The notes: a model not told the origin generated them from the letters alone. Shown: positions 26,654 through 34,223, counted from the stretch's first letter. The stretch is 64,000 nucleotides of DNA from Mucilaginibacter mallensis (GCF_900105165.1 NZ_LT629740.1:4402001-4466000), one strand, 5' to 3'. Made by a program: numbers and translations.

Positions 26654-28139
26654 ATACTACCCGGTTAATTCCTTTTACGTTATTGATAATATCGTTTGAT
26701 ATCTTAGCCAGCAGGTCATAAGGCAAATGGCACCAATCGGCGGTCATACCGTCCAGTGATTCCACTGCTCTCAGGCAAATTACGTTCTCGTAAGTACGTT
26801 CATCACCCATTACCCCTACCGACTGTACCGGCAAAAATATTGCGCCGGCCTGCCAAACTTTATCATAAACACCATAAGAGCGCAAATTGTTGATATAAAT
26901 CGCATCTGCTTCCTGTAATATTTGAACTTTCTCAGGTGTAACATCACCCAAAATTCTAATAGCCAATCCCGGGCCCGGGAACGGATGGCGGCCCAGTATA
27001 TTCGGATCGATACCTAAAGCTTTGCCAACCCTGCGCACTTCATCCTTAAATAAAGTATTCAGCGGCTCAACTACCTTCAGTTTCATAAAATCAGGCAAAC
27101 CACCTACGTTATGGTGCGATTTTATAGTAGCCGACGGACCTTTAACCGATACCGACTCAATAACGTCAGGGTAAATAGTACCCTGGCCCAGCCATTTTAC
27201 ATCAGTTACCTGGTGAGCCTCATCATCAAACACCTCGATGAAAACGCGGCCAATTGCTTTTCGTTTTTTCTCCGGATCGCTTATGCCTGCCAAAGCATCG
27301 TAAAAGCGACTTTTGGCATCAACCCCTTTTATATTAAGGCCCATGTGCTGATATGAATCCAGTACCGATTGGTACTCATCCTTGCGCAGCAAGCCGTTAT
27401 CAACAAAAATGCAATGCAGGTTTTTGCCGATAGCATGGTGCAGCAATACCGCCGCAACAGATGAATCAACACCGCCCGATAAGCCTAATACTACTTTATC
27501 ATCACCCAGTTTTTCTTTCAGGTTGGCAATGGTGCTTTCTATGAAAGAATCCGGTGTCCAGTCCTGTGAACATCCGCAGATATCAACCAAAAAGTTTTGC
27601 AGCAATTGCTTGCCGTCAATACTGTGGGTAACCTCCGGATGAAACTGTATACCGAAAGTTTCGGTACCTTTTATATGGTAAGCGGCAACTTTAACGGTAT
27701 CAGTACTGGCAATAATTTCAAAATCGTCGCCGACACGGGCAATGGTATCCGCGTGGCTCATCCAAACTTGTGATTCAAGGGGGATATTTTTAAACAATTT
27801 ATTTTCCTGGTCGATATAGTGCAGGTTGGCCCTTCCGTATTCGCGTGTACTTGATTTCATTACCTCGCCGCCATTGTTGTGCGCAATGTGCTGTGCACCA
27901 TAGCAAACACCTAAAAGCGGTAAAGTTTTATGGAACTTTTTAAAATCGAAGTTTGGCGCGTCATCCTGGCGCACAGAATACGGACTGCCTGAAAGGATAA
28001 TACCTTTTACAGTGCTGTCAACTTCAGGAACATGATTAAAGGGGTGGATCTCGCAGTAAATATTGAGCTCCCTGACACGGCGCGCTATCAATTGAGTAAA
28101 CTGAGAGCCGAAGTCAAGAATGAGGATTTTTTCTTGCAT
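26610..28139 (-). CDS. guaA: GMP synthase (glutamine-hydrolysing)
   Basis: A 509-residue enzyme making GMP from XMP, ATP and glutamine. N-terminal class I amidotransferase domain with the nucleophile Cys in LLGVCYGAQHIAH and His/Glu in GIQFHPEVTHS; ATP-pyrophosphatase domain with the P-loop LSGGVDSSVAA; C-terminal dimerisation domain ending SSKPPATIEWE. I take the ATG at 28137-28139 (MQEKILILDFGSQ), not the TTG two codons upstream. A TATCTTTG box, the Bacteroidota -7 consensus, lies only 3 bp before this ATG, so the mRNA may have almost no leader. Confidence 0.98.
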   Translation of the reverse strand: MQEKILILDFGSQFTQLIARRVRELNIYCEIHPFNHVPEVDSTVKGIILSGSPYSVRQDDAPNFDFKKFHKTLPLLGVCYGAQHIAHNNGGEVMKSSTREYGRANLHYIDQENKLFKNIPLESQVWMSHADTIARVGDDFEIIASTDTVKVAAYHIKGTETFGIQFHPEVTHSIDGKQLLQNFLVDICGCSQDWTPDSFIESTIANLKEKLGDDKVVLGLSGGVDSSVAAVLLHHAIGKNLHCIFVDNGLLRKDEYQSVLDSYQHMGLNIKGVDAKSRFYDALAGISDPEKKRKAIGRVFIEVFDDEAHQVTDVKWLGQGTIYPDVIESVSVKGPSATIKSHHNVGGLPDFMKLKVVEPLNTLFKDEVRRVGKALGIDPNILGRHPFPGPGLAIRILGDVTPEKVQILQEADAIYINNLRSYGVYDKVWQAGAIFLPVQSVGVMGDERTYENVICLRAVESLDGMTADWCHLPYDLLAKISNDIINNVKGINRVVYDISSKPPATIEWE

Positions 28140-28142
28140 GGG

Positions 28143-28150
28143 CAAAGATA
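28143..28150 (-). promoter_or_regulatory. Bacteroidota-type -7 box (TATCTTTG) before guaA
   Basis: An exact TAnnTTTG match 3 bp from the guaA ATG. A clear -33 TTTG is not seen, only an AT-rich region. If used, transcription would start at or within a few bases of the start codon. Confidence 0.4.
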
Positions 28151-28205
28151 GGTTTTTGCGCCGGATTTTAAATAAAAGGTTTATAAAATTCGAATTTCAC
28201 GCCCG

Positions 28206-28311
28206 TTCAAGCGTCCACGCTTGAATGCAGAAAATTTTAAGCGTCCACGCTTAACCCTTACGCAAGCGTGGACGCTTGCACGAGTATATGATTCAAGCGT
28301 GGACGCTTGAA
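28206..28311. repeat. Cluster of four covarying AAGCG-loop-CGCTT hairpins
   Basis: Hairpins at 28206-28225, 28237-28254, 28262-28279 and 28292-28311. All share AAGCG and CGCTT arms with a TCCA or TGGA loop. The outer pairs differ but always stay complementary (TTC/GAA, TT/AA, GC/GC). Copies 1 and 4 are exact reverse complements. Confidence 0.85.
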
Positions 28312-28393
28312 CCGGCGATCTGATTTGAAACATTTTTAAGAGGATTTATTTATCTTCATAAAAGCTAAAATTTTAATTAATTACCAAATTATT

Positions 28394-28762
28394 ATGCTGA
28401 AATATTGTATACCGGTTATCCCCAGCGCCGACTTACATAAAAGCCTGCGCTTTTGGGTAGAAGGTCTCGGCCTGATCGTAGACCAGGAAATGTGGCATGA
28501 AGACAAACTGGTTGGCTGCATGGTTCATAACGAGACCTTGTATTTCTGGCTCAACCAACGCGCAGGCGCACCGATACCAGAAGCTTACGAAGGTATCCGG
28601 CTTTATTGGACACCGACAGATATTGAAGCCACACGTGAACGAATAAAAGTGATGGGCTATACGGTATCTGAAATAGAGTTAAGGGACTATGGCCAAACCG
28701 AATTCTTTGTGACCGATGATGATGGCTATTCACACTGTTTTGGTGTCCCTACCCAAACCTAA
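28394..28762 (+). CDS. VOC (glyoxalase/bleomycin-resistance) family protein
   Basis: A 122-residue single-domain protein with the paired beta-alpha-beta-beta-beta fold of the vicinal oxygen chelate family: CIPVIPSADLHKSLRFWVEG at the start and ELRDYGQTEFFVTDDDGYSH near the end. Such small proteins bind drugs or act on small molecules; the active substrate is not readable. A classical bleomycin-binding or glyoxalase set of metal ligands is not obvious. Divergent from guaA and separated from it by the hairpin cluster; a shared terminator follows. Confidence 0.8.
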   Translation: MLKYCIPVIPSADLHKSLRFWVEGLGLIVDQEMWHEDKLVGCMVHNETLYFWLNQRAGAPIPEAYEGIRLYWTPTDIEATRERIKVMGYTVSEIELRDYGQTEFFVTDDDGYSHCFGVPTQT

Positions 28763-28780
28763 CACATAGTAGTATAAAAA

Positions 28781-28811
28781 AATAGCGATGGGTTTGAAAC
28801 CCATCGCTATT
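28781..28811. terminator. Bidirectional terminator between convergent genes
   Basis: AATAGCGATGGGTTT (28781-28795) pairs with 28797-28811, 15 bp with a minimal loop, with A-run before and TTAAAAA after. It serves the VOC gene (+) and the barrel protein gene (-). Confidence 0.9.
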
Positions 28812-28831
28812 AAAAATATGGTAAATATCAG

Positions 28832-29464
28832 TTATTGAAAATTGATACCTATGTTAAAGCTTTCTCTTAAATTCTGATAAGTACCGTCAGATTGTTTAAA
28901 TACGTTTACAACACCGCCTTGCCCATCATATTCAATAAAGAACTTGGCTTTGTCTGATATCGGGATCTTGATACCAATACCCAGTGCTATACCACCGTCA
29001 ACACTATTGATGGAATTTTTTACGTCAATATTGTCGGTGGTTTCTTTAGCGCTTGTTAAAAAGCCTACGTAAGGGCCAAAATTTAAATACCAGTTGCGGG
29101 TTCTGCCGAAATGCCAGTTTGCCATAACTGGTACAGTGATATAATTCAGTTTAAATTTCACATCCTGGTAATCATATGAAGGTGTAGAAATGTAACCGTT
29201 GCCCCAGCCTTTTTGATCGTACAGTACCTTTACTTTAAGGCTCCATCTGTCTGAAAAATAATGATCGGCTGAAACGCCAACGTTGAAACCGCTTACAAAA
29301 TCGCTGCTATAACCATAGCCCGTATTGCTTTCAATAATGTAAGCGCTGCTATAGCCCACGCCTATGCCAAATTCGGTACGGCCTACTTGTTGTGAAAATT
29401 GTTGTGCGTAACTTAAGCTGTAAAAGCTTAATACAATAACTAGTGTAGTAAGGATTTTTTTCAT
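28832..29464 (-). CDS. Outer-membrane beta-barrel protein
   Basis: A 210-residue protein with a signal peptide (MKKILTTLVIVLSFYSLSYAQ, cut after A) and alternating hydrophobic strands such as GIGVGYSSAYII and YITVPVMANWHFG, ending in an aromatic residue after FNIGINFQ. This matches the porin-family/OMP beta-barrel group of Bacteroidota (8-stranded). Function unknown; these proteins often act as small surface barrels or assembly partners. A TATATTTG box, matching the -7 consensus, lies 26-33 bp upstream of the ATG. Confidence 0.8.
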   Translation of the reverse strand: MKKILTTLVIVLSFYSLSYAQQFSQQVGRTEFGIGVGYSSAYIIESNTGYGYSSDFVSGFNVGVSADHYFSDRWSLKVKVLYDQKGWGNGYISTPSYDYQDVKFKLNYITVPVMANWHFGRTRNWYLNFGPYVGFLTSAKETTDNIDVKNSINSVDGGIALGIGIKIPISDKAKFFIEYDGQGGVVNVFKQSDGTYQNLRESFNIGINFQ

Positions 29465-29489
29465 GAAATTGTGATTTTTTTAAGGTGTG

Positions 29490-29497
29490 CAAATATA
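29490..29497 (-). promoter_or_regulatory. -7 box TATATTTG before the beta-barrel gene
   Basis: Exact TAnnTTTG match, 25 bp from the ATG of the gene at 28832-29464. The -33 region is not convincing; it overlaps an ATTTCGGA short-repeat tract (29504-29540). Confidence 0.45.
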
Positions 29498-29650
29498 TAT
29501 AGAATTTCGGAATTAGGATTTTCGATTTCGGATATGAAATAAAACTTACCTTTAGTTAATATTAATTCGTAGTCTTATTTAATAAAACATAGCAAGTTCC
29601 GGGTTTTACAGGCGGTGTTTCCAGGGTAATTTTGTTGTATAAATTTTAAG

Positions 29651-30508
29651 ATGATGAACACACAGGAAACCATAAATTACAACCGCATTGCCGAAGCGAT
29701 AAATTATATAAAGCTGAACTTTAAAGATCAGCCCGACCTGGACCAGGTTGCCGAAAAGATAAACCTGAGCCCATTCCATTTTCAAAGATTGTTTACCGAT
29801 TGGGCTGGTATCAGTCCCAAGAAATTCATCCAATACCTTAGCCTTGAATACGCAAAAGGTATTCTAAAAGAAAAAAACGCCACCCTGTTTGATACCGCCT
29901 ATGAAACCGGCCTCTCGGGCACCGGCCGCCTGCACGATCTGTTTATTAATTTAGTGGGGATGACACCCGCCGAGTACAAAAACGGCGGTGCAGCACTTAA
30001 CATTAACTATAGCTTTGCCGAAAGTCCGTTCGGGAACATTATTGTGGCATCAACCCCAAAAGGTATTTGCTATATGGCTTTCGCCGATGACCGGAACGAA
30101 GCATTTGAACTTTTACAACAACAATTCCCTAATGCAACGTACAACCAGGTAACCGATACCCTGCAGCAAAATGCGTTGTTTATTTTTCAGAAAGACTGGT
30201 CGCAGTTATCAACCATAAAGCTGCATTTAAAGGGCACCGATTTTCAGCTGAAGGTTTGGGAAGCCCTGCTTAAAATACCCATGGGCGGTTTAAGCACTTA
30301 CTCAGCCATCGCCCAAAAAATTGAATCGCCATTGGCCAACAGGGCCGTGGGCAGCGCGGTAGGTGATAATCCCGTAGCATTCCTGATCCCCTGCCACCGG
30401 GTAATAAAATCGACCGGCGAGATTGGGCAATATCACTGGGGCAGCACACGCAAATCAGCCATTATAGGCTGGGAAGCAGCACAGGTGGATCTGATAAAAT
30501 CAGCATAA
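29651..30508 (+). CDS. AraC-type regulator fused to O6-alkylguanine-DNA alkyltransferase (Ada-like)
   Basis: A 285-residue DNA repair and regulatory protein. N-terminal AraC-type helix-turn-helix (residues about 8-105: INLSPFHFQRLFTDWAGISP). C-terminal alkyltransferase domain (about 160-280) with the methyl-acceptor PCHRV preceded by NPVAFLI and followed by GEIGQYHWG. The N-terminal Ada zinc domain, which takes up methyl groups from phosphotriesters and switches E. coli Ada on, is missing. How this shorter form senses damage is not shown by the sequence. Single gene; first of two adjacent ATGs used. Confidence 0.92.
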   Translation: MMNTQETINYNRIAEAINYIKLNFKDQPDLDQVAEKINLSPFHFQRLFTDWAGISPKKFIQYLSLEYAKGILKEKNATLFDTAYETGLSGTGRLHDLFINLVGMTPAEYKNGGAALNINYSFAESPFGNIIVASTPKGICYMAFADDRNEAFELLQQQFPNATYNQVTDTLQQNALFIFQKDWSQLSTIKLHLKGTDFQLKVWEALLKIPMGGLSTYSAIAQKIESPLANRAVGSAVGDNPVAFLIPCHRVIKSTGEIGQYHWGSTRKSAIIGWEAAQVDLIKSA

Positions 30509-30523
30509 TAAATAATAACCGCC

Positions 30524-30632
30524 TTACCCTCTTTCCGCCGCAGGGAAGAGAGGGTGGTCGAGCGAAGCAACGACCGGGTGAGTCGGTGGAGCGCGTTACA
30601 GTTCCCCTCTTGAGAGGGGTTAGGGGTGTGTT
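30524..30632. repeat. CCCTCTTT mosaic repeat, copy 1a
   Basis: Contains TACCCTCTTTCCGCC, GAGAGGGTGGTCGAGCGAAG, GACCGGGTGAGTCGG, then CCCCTCTTGAGAGGGGTTAG. The second half also occurs inverted at 34190-34220. Related mosaics are at 44270-44440 and 59690-59880. Part of the 30509-30909 gap, which has no gene. Confidence 0.75.
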
Positions 30633-30693
30633 ATTGAAGCAAATAAACACCAACCATGTCATGCTGAATTTGTTTCAGAATGATGGTTAATTT

Positions 30694-30776
30694 GGGCGTT
30701 ACCTGCGGCCCGGGCTGTACGCTCATACTGCACAGGCCTTAGCCACCAGGCCGGTATCCACTTCCATCCCTAACGC
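30694..30776 (-). repeat. Three-copy 83-bp intergenic element, copy C
   Basis: Read on the minus strand it contains GCGTTAGGGATGGAAG, GGATACCGGCC, AAGGCCTGTGCAGTATGAGC and GTACAGCCCGG, ending AACGCCC. It is highly similar to 44445-44526 and less so to 34090-34175. GC-rich and able to fold. Function unknown. Confidence 0.75.
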
Positions 30777-30783
30777 AGGCTTC

Positions 30784-30855
30784 AACGCGCTCCGCCAACT
30801 CACCCCGACTACGCTCCGCTGGTCGACCCTCTCTCCGACAAGTCGGAAAGAGGGT
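30784..30855. repeat. CCCTCTTT mosaic repeat, copy 1b
   Basis: AACGCGCTCCGCCAACTCAC, CCGACTACGCTCCGCTGGTC, GACCCTCTCTCC and ACAAGTCGGAAAGAGGGTT. It is the inverted partner of the tract at 30524-30600, so the two bracket the 83-bp element. Confidence 0.7.
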
Positions 30856-30909
30856 TAGAAACATAAATTATTTTTAACTTACATTATCTACACTATCAAT
30901 ACACAAACC

Positions 30910-31617
30910 ATGAACATACCGTCAACAATAAAGACTCATAACTGGGACCAGGCCACAACTGATCTTAACAACACCGGCTATGCCATATTGCCTGAAGTAT
31001 TAACAGCTGCTGAATGCGATGAGTTGGTGCAGCAATACACCAACGATACCCTTTTCCGCAAAACGGTTGTAATGGAACGCCACCAGTATGGCAAAGGCGA
31101 ATATAAATATTATGCATATCCCCTATTGCCCGTAATACAACAACTACGGGAAAATGTGTATCCCAAACTGGCGCCCGTAGCCAATGGATGGATGGATGCC
31201 CTGAATAAGCCAACCCGTTTTCCGGATACGTTAGCGCAGTTATTGGAGCATTGCCATGCAAACGGGCAGCTTAAACCAACGGCATTAATACTGCAGTATG
31301 CCAAAGGCGGTTTTAACGCCCTCCACCAGGATTTGTATGGCGATGTCTTCTTCCCCATGCAGATGGTTATATTTTTGGACGAGGTAGGTAAAGATTATGA
31401 GGGTGGCGAATTTGTATTGATAGAGCAAAAGCCAAGGGCGCAGTCGAAAGCCATAGTATTAAAACCAGCTAAGGGCGATATGCTGATATTCACCACTAAT
31501 TTCAGGGCGGCAAAGGGTAATAATGGCTATCACCGGGTAAACATGAAACATGGTGTAAGCGAGATAACCGAAGGCAGCAGGCATACACTCGGCATTATTT
31601 TTCATGATGCAAAATGA
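30910..31617 (+). CDS. 2OG-Fe(II) oxygenase family protein
   Basis: A 235-residue protein with the jelly-roll iron site: His and Asp in ALHQDLYGDVFFP (HxD), a later His in NNGYHRVNMKHGV, and the 2-oxoglutarate-binding Arg likely in GSRHTLGIIFH. Upstream core TGYAILPEVLTAAECDELV is typical of small prolyl-hydroxylase-like and PhyH-like enzymes. The substrate is not known. Neighbouring the Ada-like gene, it could be a repair dioxygenase of the AlkB general type, but the sequence (N-terminal half) does not look like AlkB. Followed by 308 bp without a gene. Confidence 0.82.
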   Translation: MNIPSTIKTHNWDQATTDLNNTGYAILPEVLTAAECDELVQQYTNDTLFRKTVVMERHQYGKGEYKYYAYPLLPVIQQLRENVYPKLAPVANGWMDALNKPTRFPDTLAQLLEHCHANGQLKPTALILQYAKGGFNALHQDLYGDVFFPMQMVIFLDEVGKDYEGGEFVLIEQKPRAQSKAIVLKPAKGDMLIFTTNFRAAKGNNGYHRVNMKHGVSEITEGSRHTLGIIFHDAK

Positions 31618-31925
31618 ATATAAAGGCTGAAGGATAAGTTAACCTTTGGCCCGTAATTTGGCTGCCTGATTAATGCAGACAAGAACAAAGTATCCTCTTT
31701 TGTATACACTATCCGGATAAACATTATTGTAAAGATCAGTATTACCCTCCTCATTCTTTTAACAGAATAAAAGCTAATTTTACGGCTACCTAAGAAGCAA
31801 AATAGCTAAAAACCATCCTATTTTCTTTTGTAACATTTATACTGTAACAACTGCTTTGGAATACCTCTCCGGTGCTTATGGCGTGCTATTTGGTATTGTT
31901 TAGATAACATTTACAATACACTATC
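31618..31925. other. Gene-free AT-rich stretch
   Basis: I see no coding frame, no terminator with a T-run and no strong repeat. It must hold the promoter of the His-rich lipoprotein gene at 31926. TGTAACATTTATACTGTAAC (31839-31858) contains the direct repeat TGTAAC spaced 14 bp, without a clear meaning. Confidence 0.4.
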
Positions 31926-32078
31926 ATGAAAAAGTACATAACAAGAATCATCGCGCTGCTGCTATTGGCAACAGCTATTTCAAGCTGTTCAGTTGAATAC
32001 AGGCAACGCCATCATCATGATGGATATGATCACAACGGCGGAGACAATCATGAACATGATCATGACAATCACCAATAA
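31926..32078 (+). CDS. His-rich small lipoprotein
   Basis: A 50-residue lipoprotein, ATG 31926, stop 32076. Signal KKYITRIIALLLLATAISSC with a lipobox (TAISSC) and Cys21, then a mature part of about 30 residues rich in His and Asp (RQRHHHDGYDHNGG, then NHEHDHDNH). Such composition suggests binding of Zn, Ni or Cu at the cell surface. No family recognised. Directly followed by a second small secreted His-rich gene (32106-32268). Confidence 0.7.
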   Translation: MKKYITRIIALLLLATAISSCSVEYRQRHHHDGYDHNGGDNHEHDHDNHQ

Positions 32079-32105
32079 TCTCTAAAACAAACAAAAACAC
32101 AATCT

Positions 32106-32268
32106 ATGAAATACTTAAAAATAATGTTATTTGCCGTAGTAATGGCATTTACATTCGGAAGCGCAAGTTGTTGTACAGGCAAGAGTTGGCGGCGGTCATG
32201 ATTATTATTATCACCACCACCACTATCATCACCGCAGTTGGAGACATAATCACTGGCAATATAGATAG
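32106..32268 (+). pseudogene. Small secreted His/Tyr-rich protein, frameshifted
   Basis: The first frame gives a good signal peptide (MKYLKIMLFAVVMAFTFGSA) but stops at 32199-32201 after 31 codons. Shifted by one base, the same DNA continues as GGGHDYYYHHHHYHHRSWRH and ends at TAG 32266-32268, just before a strong terminator. The joined product would be about 53 residues: signal peptide plus His/Tyr-rich tail, like its neighbour. So a one-base indel around 32165-32185 probably broke it, or the assembly has an error. A programmed shift is less likely. Confidence 0.6.
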
Positions 32269-32275
32269 TATTACC

Positions 32276-32312
32276 AAAACGGCCCCGCTTATCACGGGGC
32301 CGTTTTCTTTTA
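32276..32312 (+). terminator. Intrinsic terminator after the His-rich gene pair
   Basis: AAAACGGCCCCG (32276-32287) pairs with CGGGGCCGTTTT (32295-32306), 7-nt loop, then CTTTTAT. One of the strongest in the window; supports transcription of the two small genes as a unit. Confidence 0.92.
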
Positions 32313-32393
32313 TGCCTTTTTTATACCATAACAGCTTAAATTTTACGAAGTAATTAACTTAGCTTTTATAAATTGCAAGCCTATATATTATAT

Positions 32394-33665
32394 ATGCATA
32401 ACAGAAGCGGTATATTTACCTTCTTTTTACTCATAGCTGCTATCAGCCTGGTATTTGATTGGTATGTTTTTTCAGGATTAAAAACCCTCACCGCCGACTG
32501 GCAATCAGCCCGCATGCGCAAGTTAACAACATGGGGCTACCTGGTAATATCTGTTGGTATAACTTTTTTATTTGTTGGCGGCCTTGAAAGTTTTAATTCC
32601 GCGCAGGGCATGACACCCTATCACGAGTATACGCTCAGTTTTTTTATTACTTTTCTCATCACTAAAATAGTTTTTGCTATCATACTTTTCCTCGGCGACT
32701 CTGGCAGGTTTGTTTATGGGCTGGTGCACGGGATCACTCATTCAGCGCCAAAAAAAACTAAGGGACCCTATTTTCCGGCAAGGCGCAAGTTTATAAGCGA
32801 AATTGCTGTAATAACCGCTGCTTTTCCCTTTACCGCATTTTTATATGCCATGGTAGCCGGAAAATACGACTACAAAGTACACAGGCAAACCATCTATTAC
32901 GACGAACTGCCCGATGCTTTTGACGGCTTTACGATAACACAGATATCAGATATCCACTCCGGCAGTTTTGACAATACCCATGCCGTGCAAAAAGGCATAA
33001 ACCTGGCCAACGCGCAAAAAAGCGACCTGTTTGTTTTTACCGGCGATCTGGTAAACAATGCCGCCTGGGAAATTGAAAAATACATTGATCATTTTAAACA
33101 GCTAAAAGCGCCATTCGGTCAGTTTTCCATACTCGGTAATCATGATTATGGCGATTATATTCTATGGAACAACGATGCCGAAAAAGCCGCTAACCTTGTT
33201 AAACTTAAACAGCACCATGCCGAGCTAGGCTATCGTTTATTAATGGATGAGAACGTAGTACTTGAAAAAGGCGGGCAAAAGATCTCCTTAATAGGGGTAC
33301 AAAACTGGGGTAAGGGCTTTATACAACTCGGCGATCTGGATAAGGCGTTGAAAGGGGTTGACGCAGATGCCTTTAAAATACTACTATCGCATGATCCTAC
33401 CCATTGGGAAGAAAAAGTGCGTTATCACCCTACTGATATCCATCTTACCCTGGCTGGTCATACACACGGCGCGCAGTTTGGTGTGGAAACAGCCGGTTTC
33501 AGGTGGAGCCCTGTACAGTACAAATACCTGGATTGGGCTGGCCTTATCAACCAAAGAAACCGCTACCTGTACGTGAACCGCGGCTTCGGCTTCCTGGCCT
33601 TCTCGGGCAGGCTCGGCATATGGCCGGAAATTACGGTTATAACACTGAAGAAGAAGATAGCATAA
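32394..33665 (+). CDS. Membrane-anchored metallophosphoesterase
   Basis: A 423-residue protein: four or more membrane helices in the first 150 residues, then a calcineurin-like phosphoesterase domain with all metal motifs: QISDIHSG (DxH), GDLVNN, LGNHDYGDY (GNHD), SHDPTHW and LAGHTHGAQFG (GHxH). Family resembles YkuE/YaeI lipid phosphatases, which act on UDP-diacylglucosamine or phosphodiester lipids at the membrane; the real substrate is not shown. I use the ATG at 32394; a TTG frame 7 codons earlier has no support. Confidence 0.88.
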   Translation: MHNRSGIFTFFLLIAAISLVFDWYVFSGLKTLTADWQSARMRKLTTWGYLVISVGITFLFVGGLESFNSAQGMTPYHEYTLSFFITFLITKIVFAIILFLGDSGRFVYGLVHGITHSAPKKTKGPYFPARRKFISEIAVITAAFPFTAFLYAMVAGKYDYKVHRQTIYYDELPDAFDGFTITQISDIHSGSFDNTHAVQKGINLANAQKSDLFVFTGDLVNNAAWEIEKYIDHFKQLKAPFGQFSILGNHDYGDYILWNNDAEKAANLVKLKQHHAELGYRLLMDENVVLEKGGQKISLIGVQNWGKGFIQLGDLDKALKGVDADAFKILLSHDPTHWEEKVRYHPTDIHLTLAGHTHGAQFGVETAGFRWSPVQYKYLDWAGLINQRNRYLYVNRGFGFLAFSGRLGIWPEITVITLKKKIA

Positions 33666-33690
33666 TATATCTTTAAAATCTTAAGAGGTG

Positions 33691-33768
33691 GGTGTCATAC
33701 TGAGCGCTAGTCGAAGTATGTGGGCAGGCCTCTACGCTCATACTTCGACTAGCGCTCAGCATGACACC
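33691..33768. repeat. Long hairpin repeat, GTCATGCTGAGC family
   Basis: 30-bp arms (33691-33720 and 33739-33768) with one mismatch, containing TGAGCGCTAGTCGAAGTATG. Close relative of 22741-22816. It could act as the 3' end of the phosphoesterase mRNA. Confidence 0.85.
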
Positions 33769-33836
33769 CCTTTGCGTTCTACTTCCAAACAAATTCCATT
33801 TTAAATGCTTTTATAAATACATTTAAAGCACTTACA

Positions 33837-34064
33837 ATGACAATCCGTGATACAAAACAAATAGGCAAACAGGATAATGTAAATAATAATAAAGGCTCCT
33901 ATTTAACTAAAGAAAACTGGGAGGTGATGAAGCCCTTTGTACACTTTTCGGCAAAAGCATTATTGGCGGTAGGTTCAACACTCTATGCTGTTGTGAGGCT
34001 GATACCAAAAGCTATAGCGCATAAATCCGAAGACGGGAAGAGTGATAAGGTGATAAAAATATAA
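33837..34064 (+). CDS. Small hypothetical protein
   Basis: A 75-residue protein of unknown family. Polar start (TIRDTKQIGKQDNVNNNKGS), then NWEVMKPFVHFSAKALLAVG and TLYAVVRLIPKAIAHKSEDG: a moderately hydrophobic helix pair followed by a charged tail. It may be a peripheral or single-span membrane protein. ATG at 33837. Isolated between repeats and the convergent acyltransferase gene. Real coding is likely because of Lys/Asn codon use like its neighbours, but there is no functional hint. Confidence 0.55.
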   Translation: MTIRDTKQIGKQDNVNNNKGSYLTKENWEVMKPFVHFSAKALLAVGSTLYAVVRLIPKAIAHKSEDGKSDKVIKI

Positions 34065-34089
34065 GCCTTATTCTCTATTCTGACTTACC

Positions 34090-34175
34090 GTGTTAGGGAT
34101 TGAAGCGGATATCGGCCTGTGAATAAGGCCTGCAGGCGTTTGAGCGTAAAGCCCGACCCGCAGGGGAACACCCCA
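34090..34175 (+). repeat. Three-copy intergenic element, copy B (diverged)
   Basis: GTGTTAGGGATTGAAGCGG, ATATCGGCCTGTGAATAAGG, TTTGAGCGTAAAGCCCGACC and a final CAGGGGAACACCCC. Same block order as 44445-44526 and the minus strand of 30694-30776, with substitutions. Followed by CCCCTAACCCCCCTCAAGAG (34193-34212), the inverse of a tract at 30603-30628. Confidence 0.7.
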
Positions 34176-34223
34176 ATAAATATCGTATAACACACCCCTA
34201 ACCCCCCTCAAGAGGGGAACCAA

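Noticed and set aside
28206..28311. CRISPR array
   Set aside because: The four repeats are palindromes of 18-20 nt in both orientations with spacers of 7-12 nt and no cas genes; this is a hairpin cluster.
30910..31617. AlkB-type DNA repair dioxygenase, suggested by the neighbouring Ada-like gene
   Set aside because: The iron site is there, but the N-terminal half lacks AlkB-like nucleotide recognition features, and the genes are 400 bp apart with repeats between.
32168..32353. A 61-codon plus-strand frame
   Set aside because: It starts at TTG, overlaps the frameshifted His-rich gene in the third frame and runs through its terminator.
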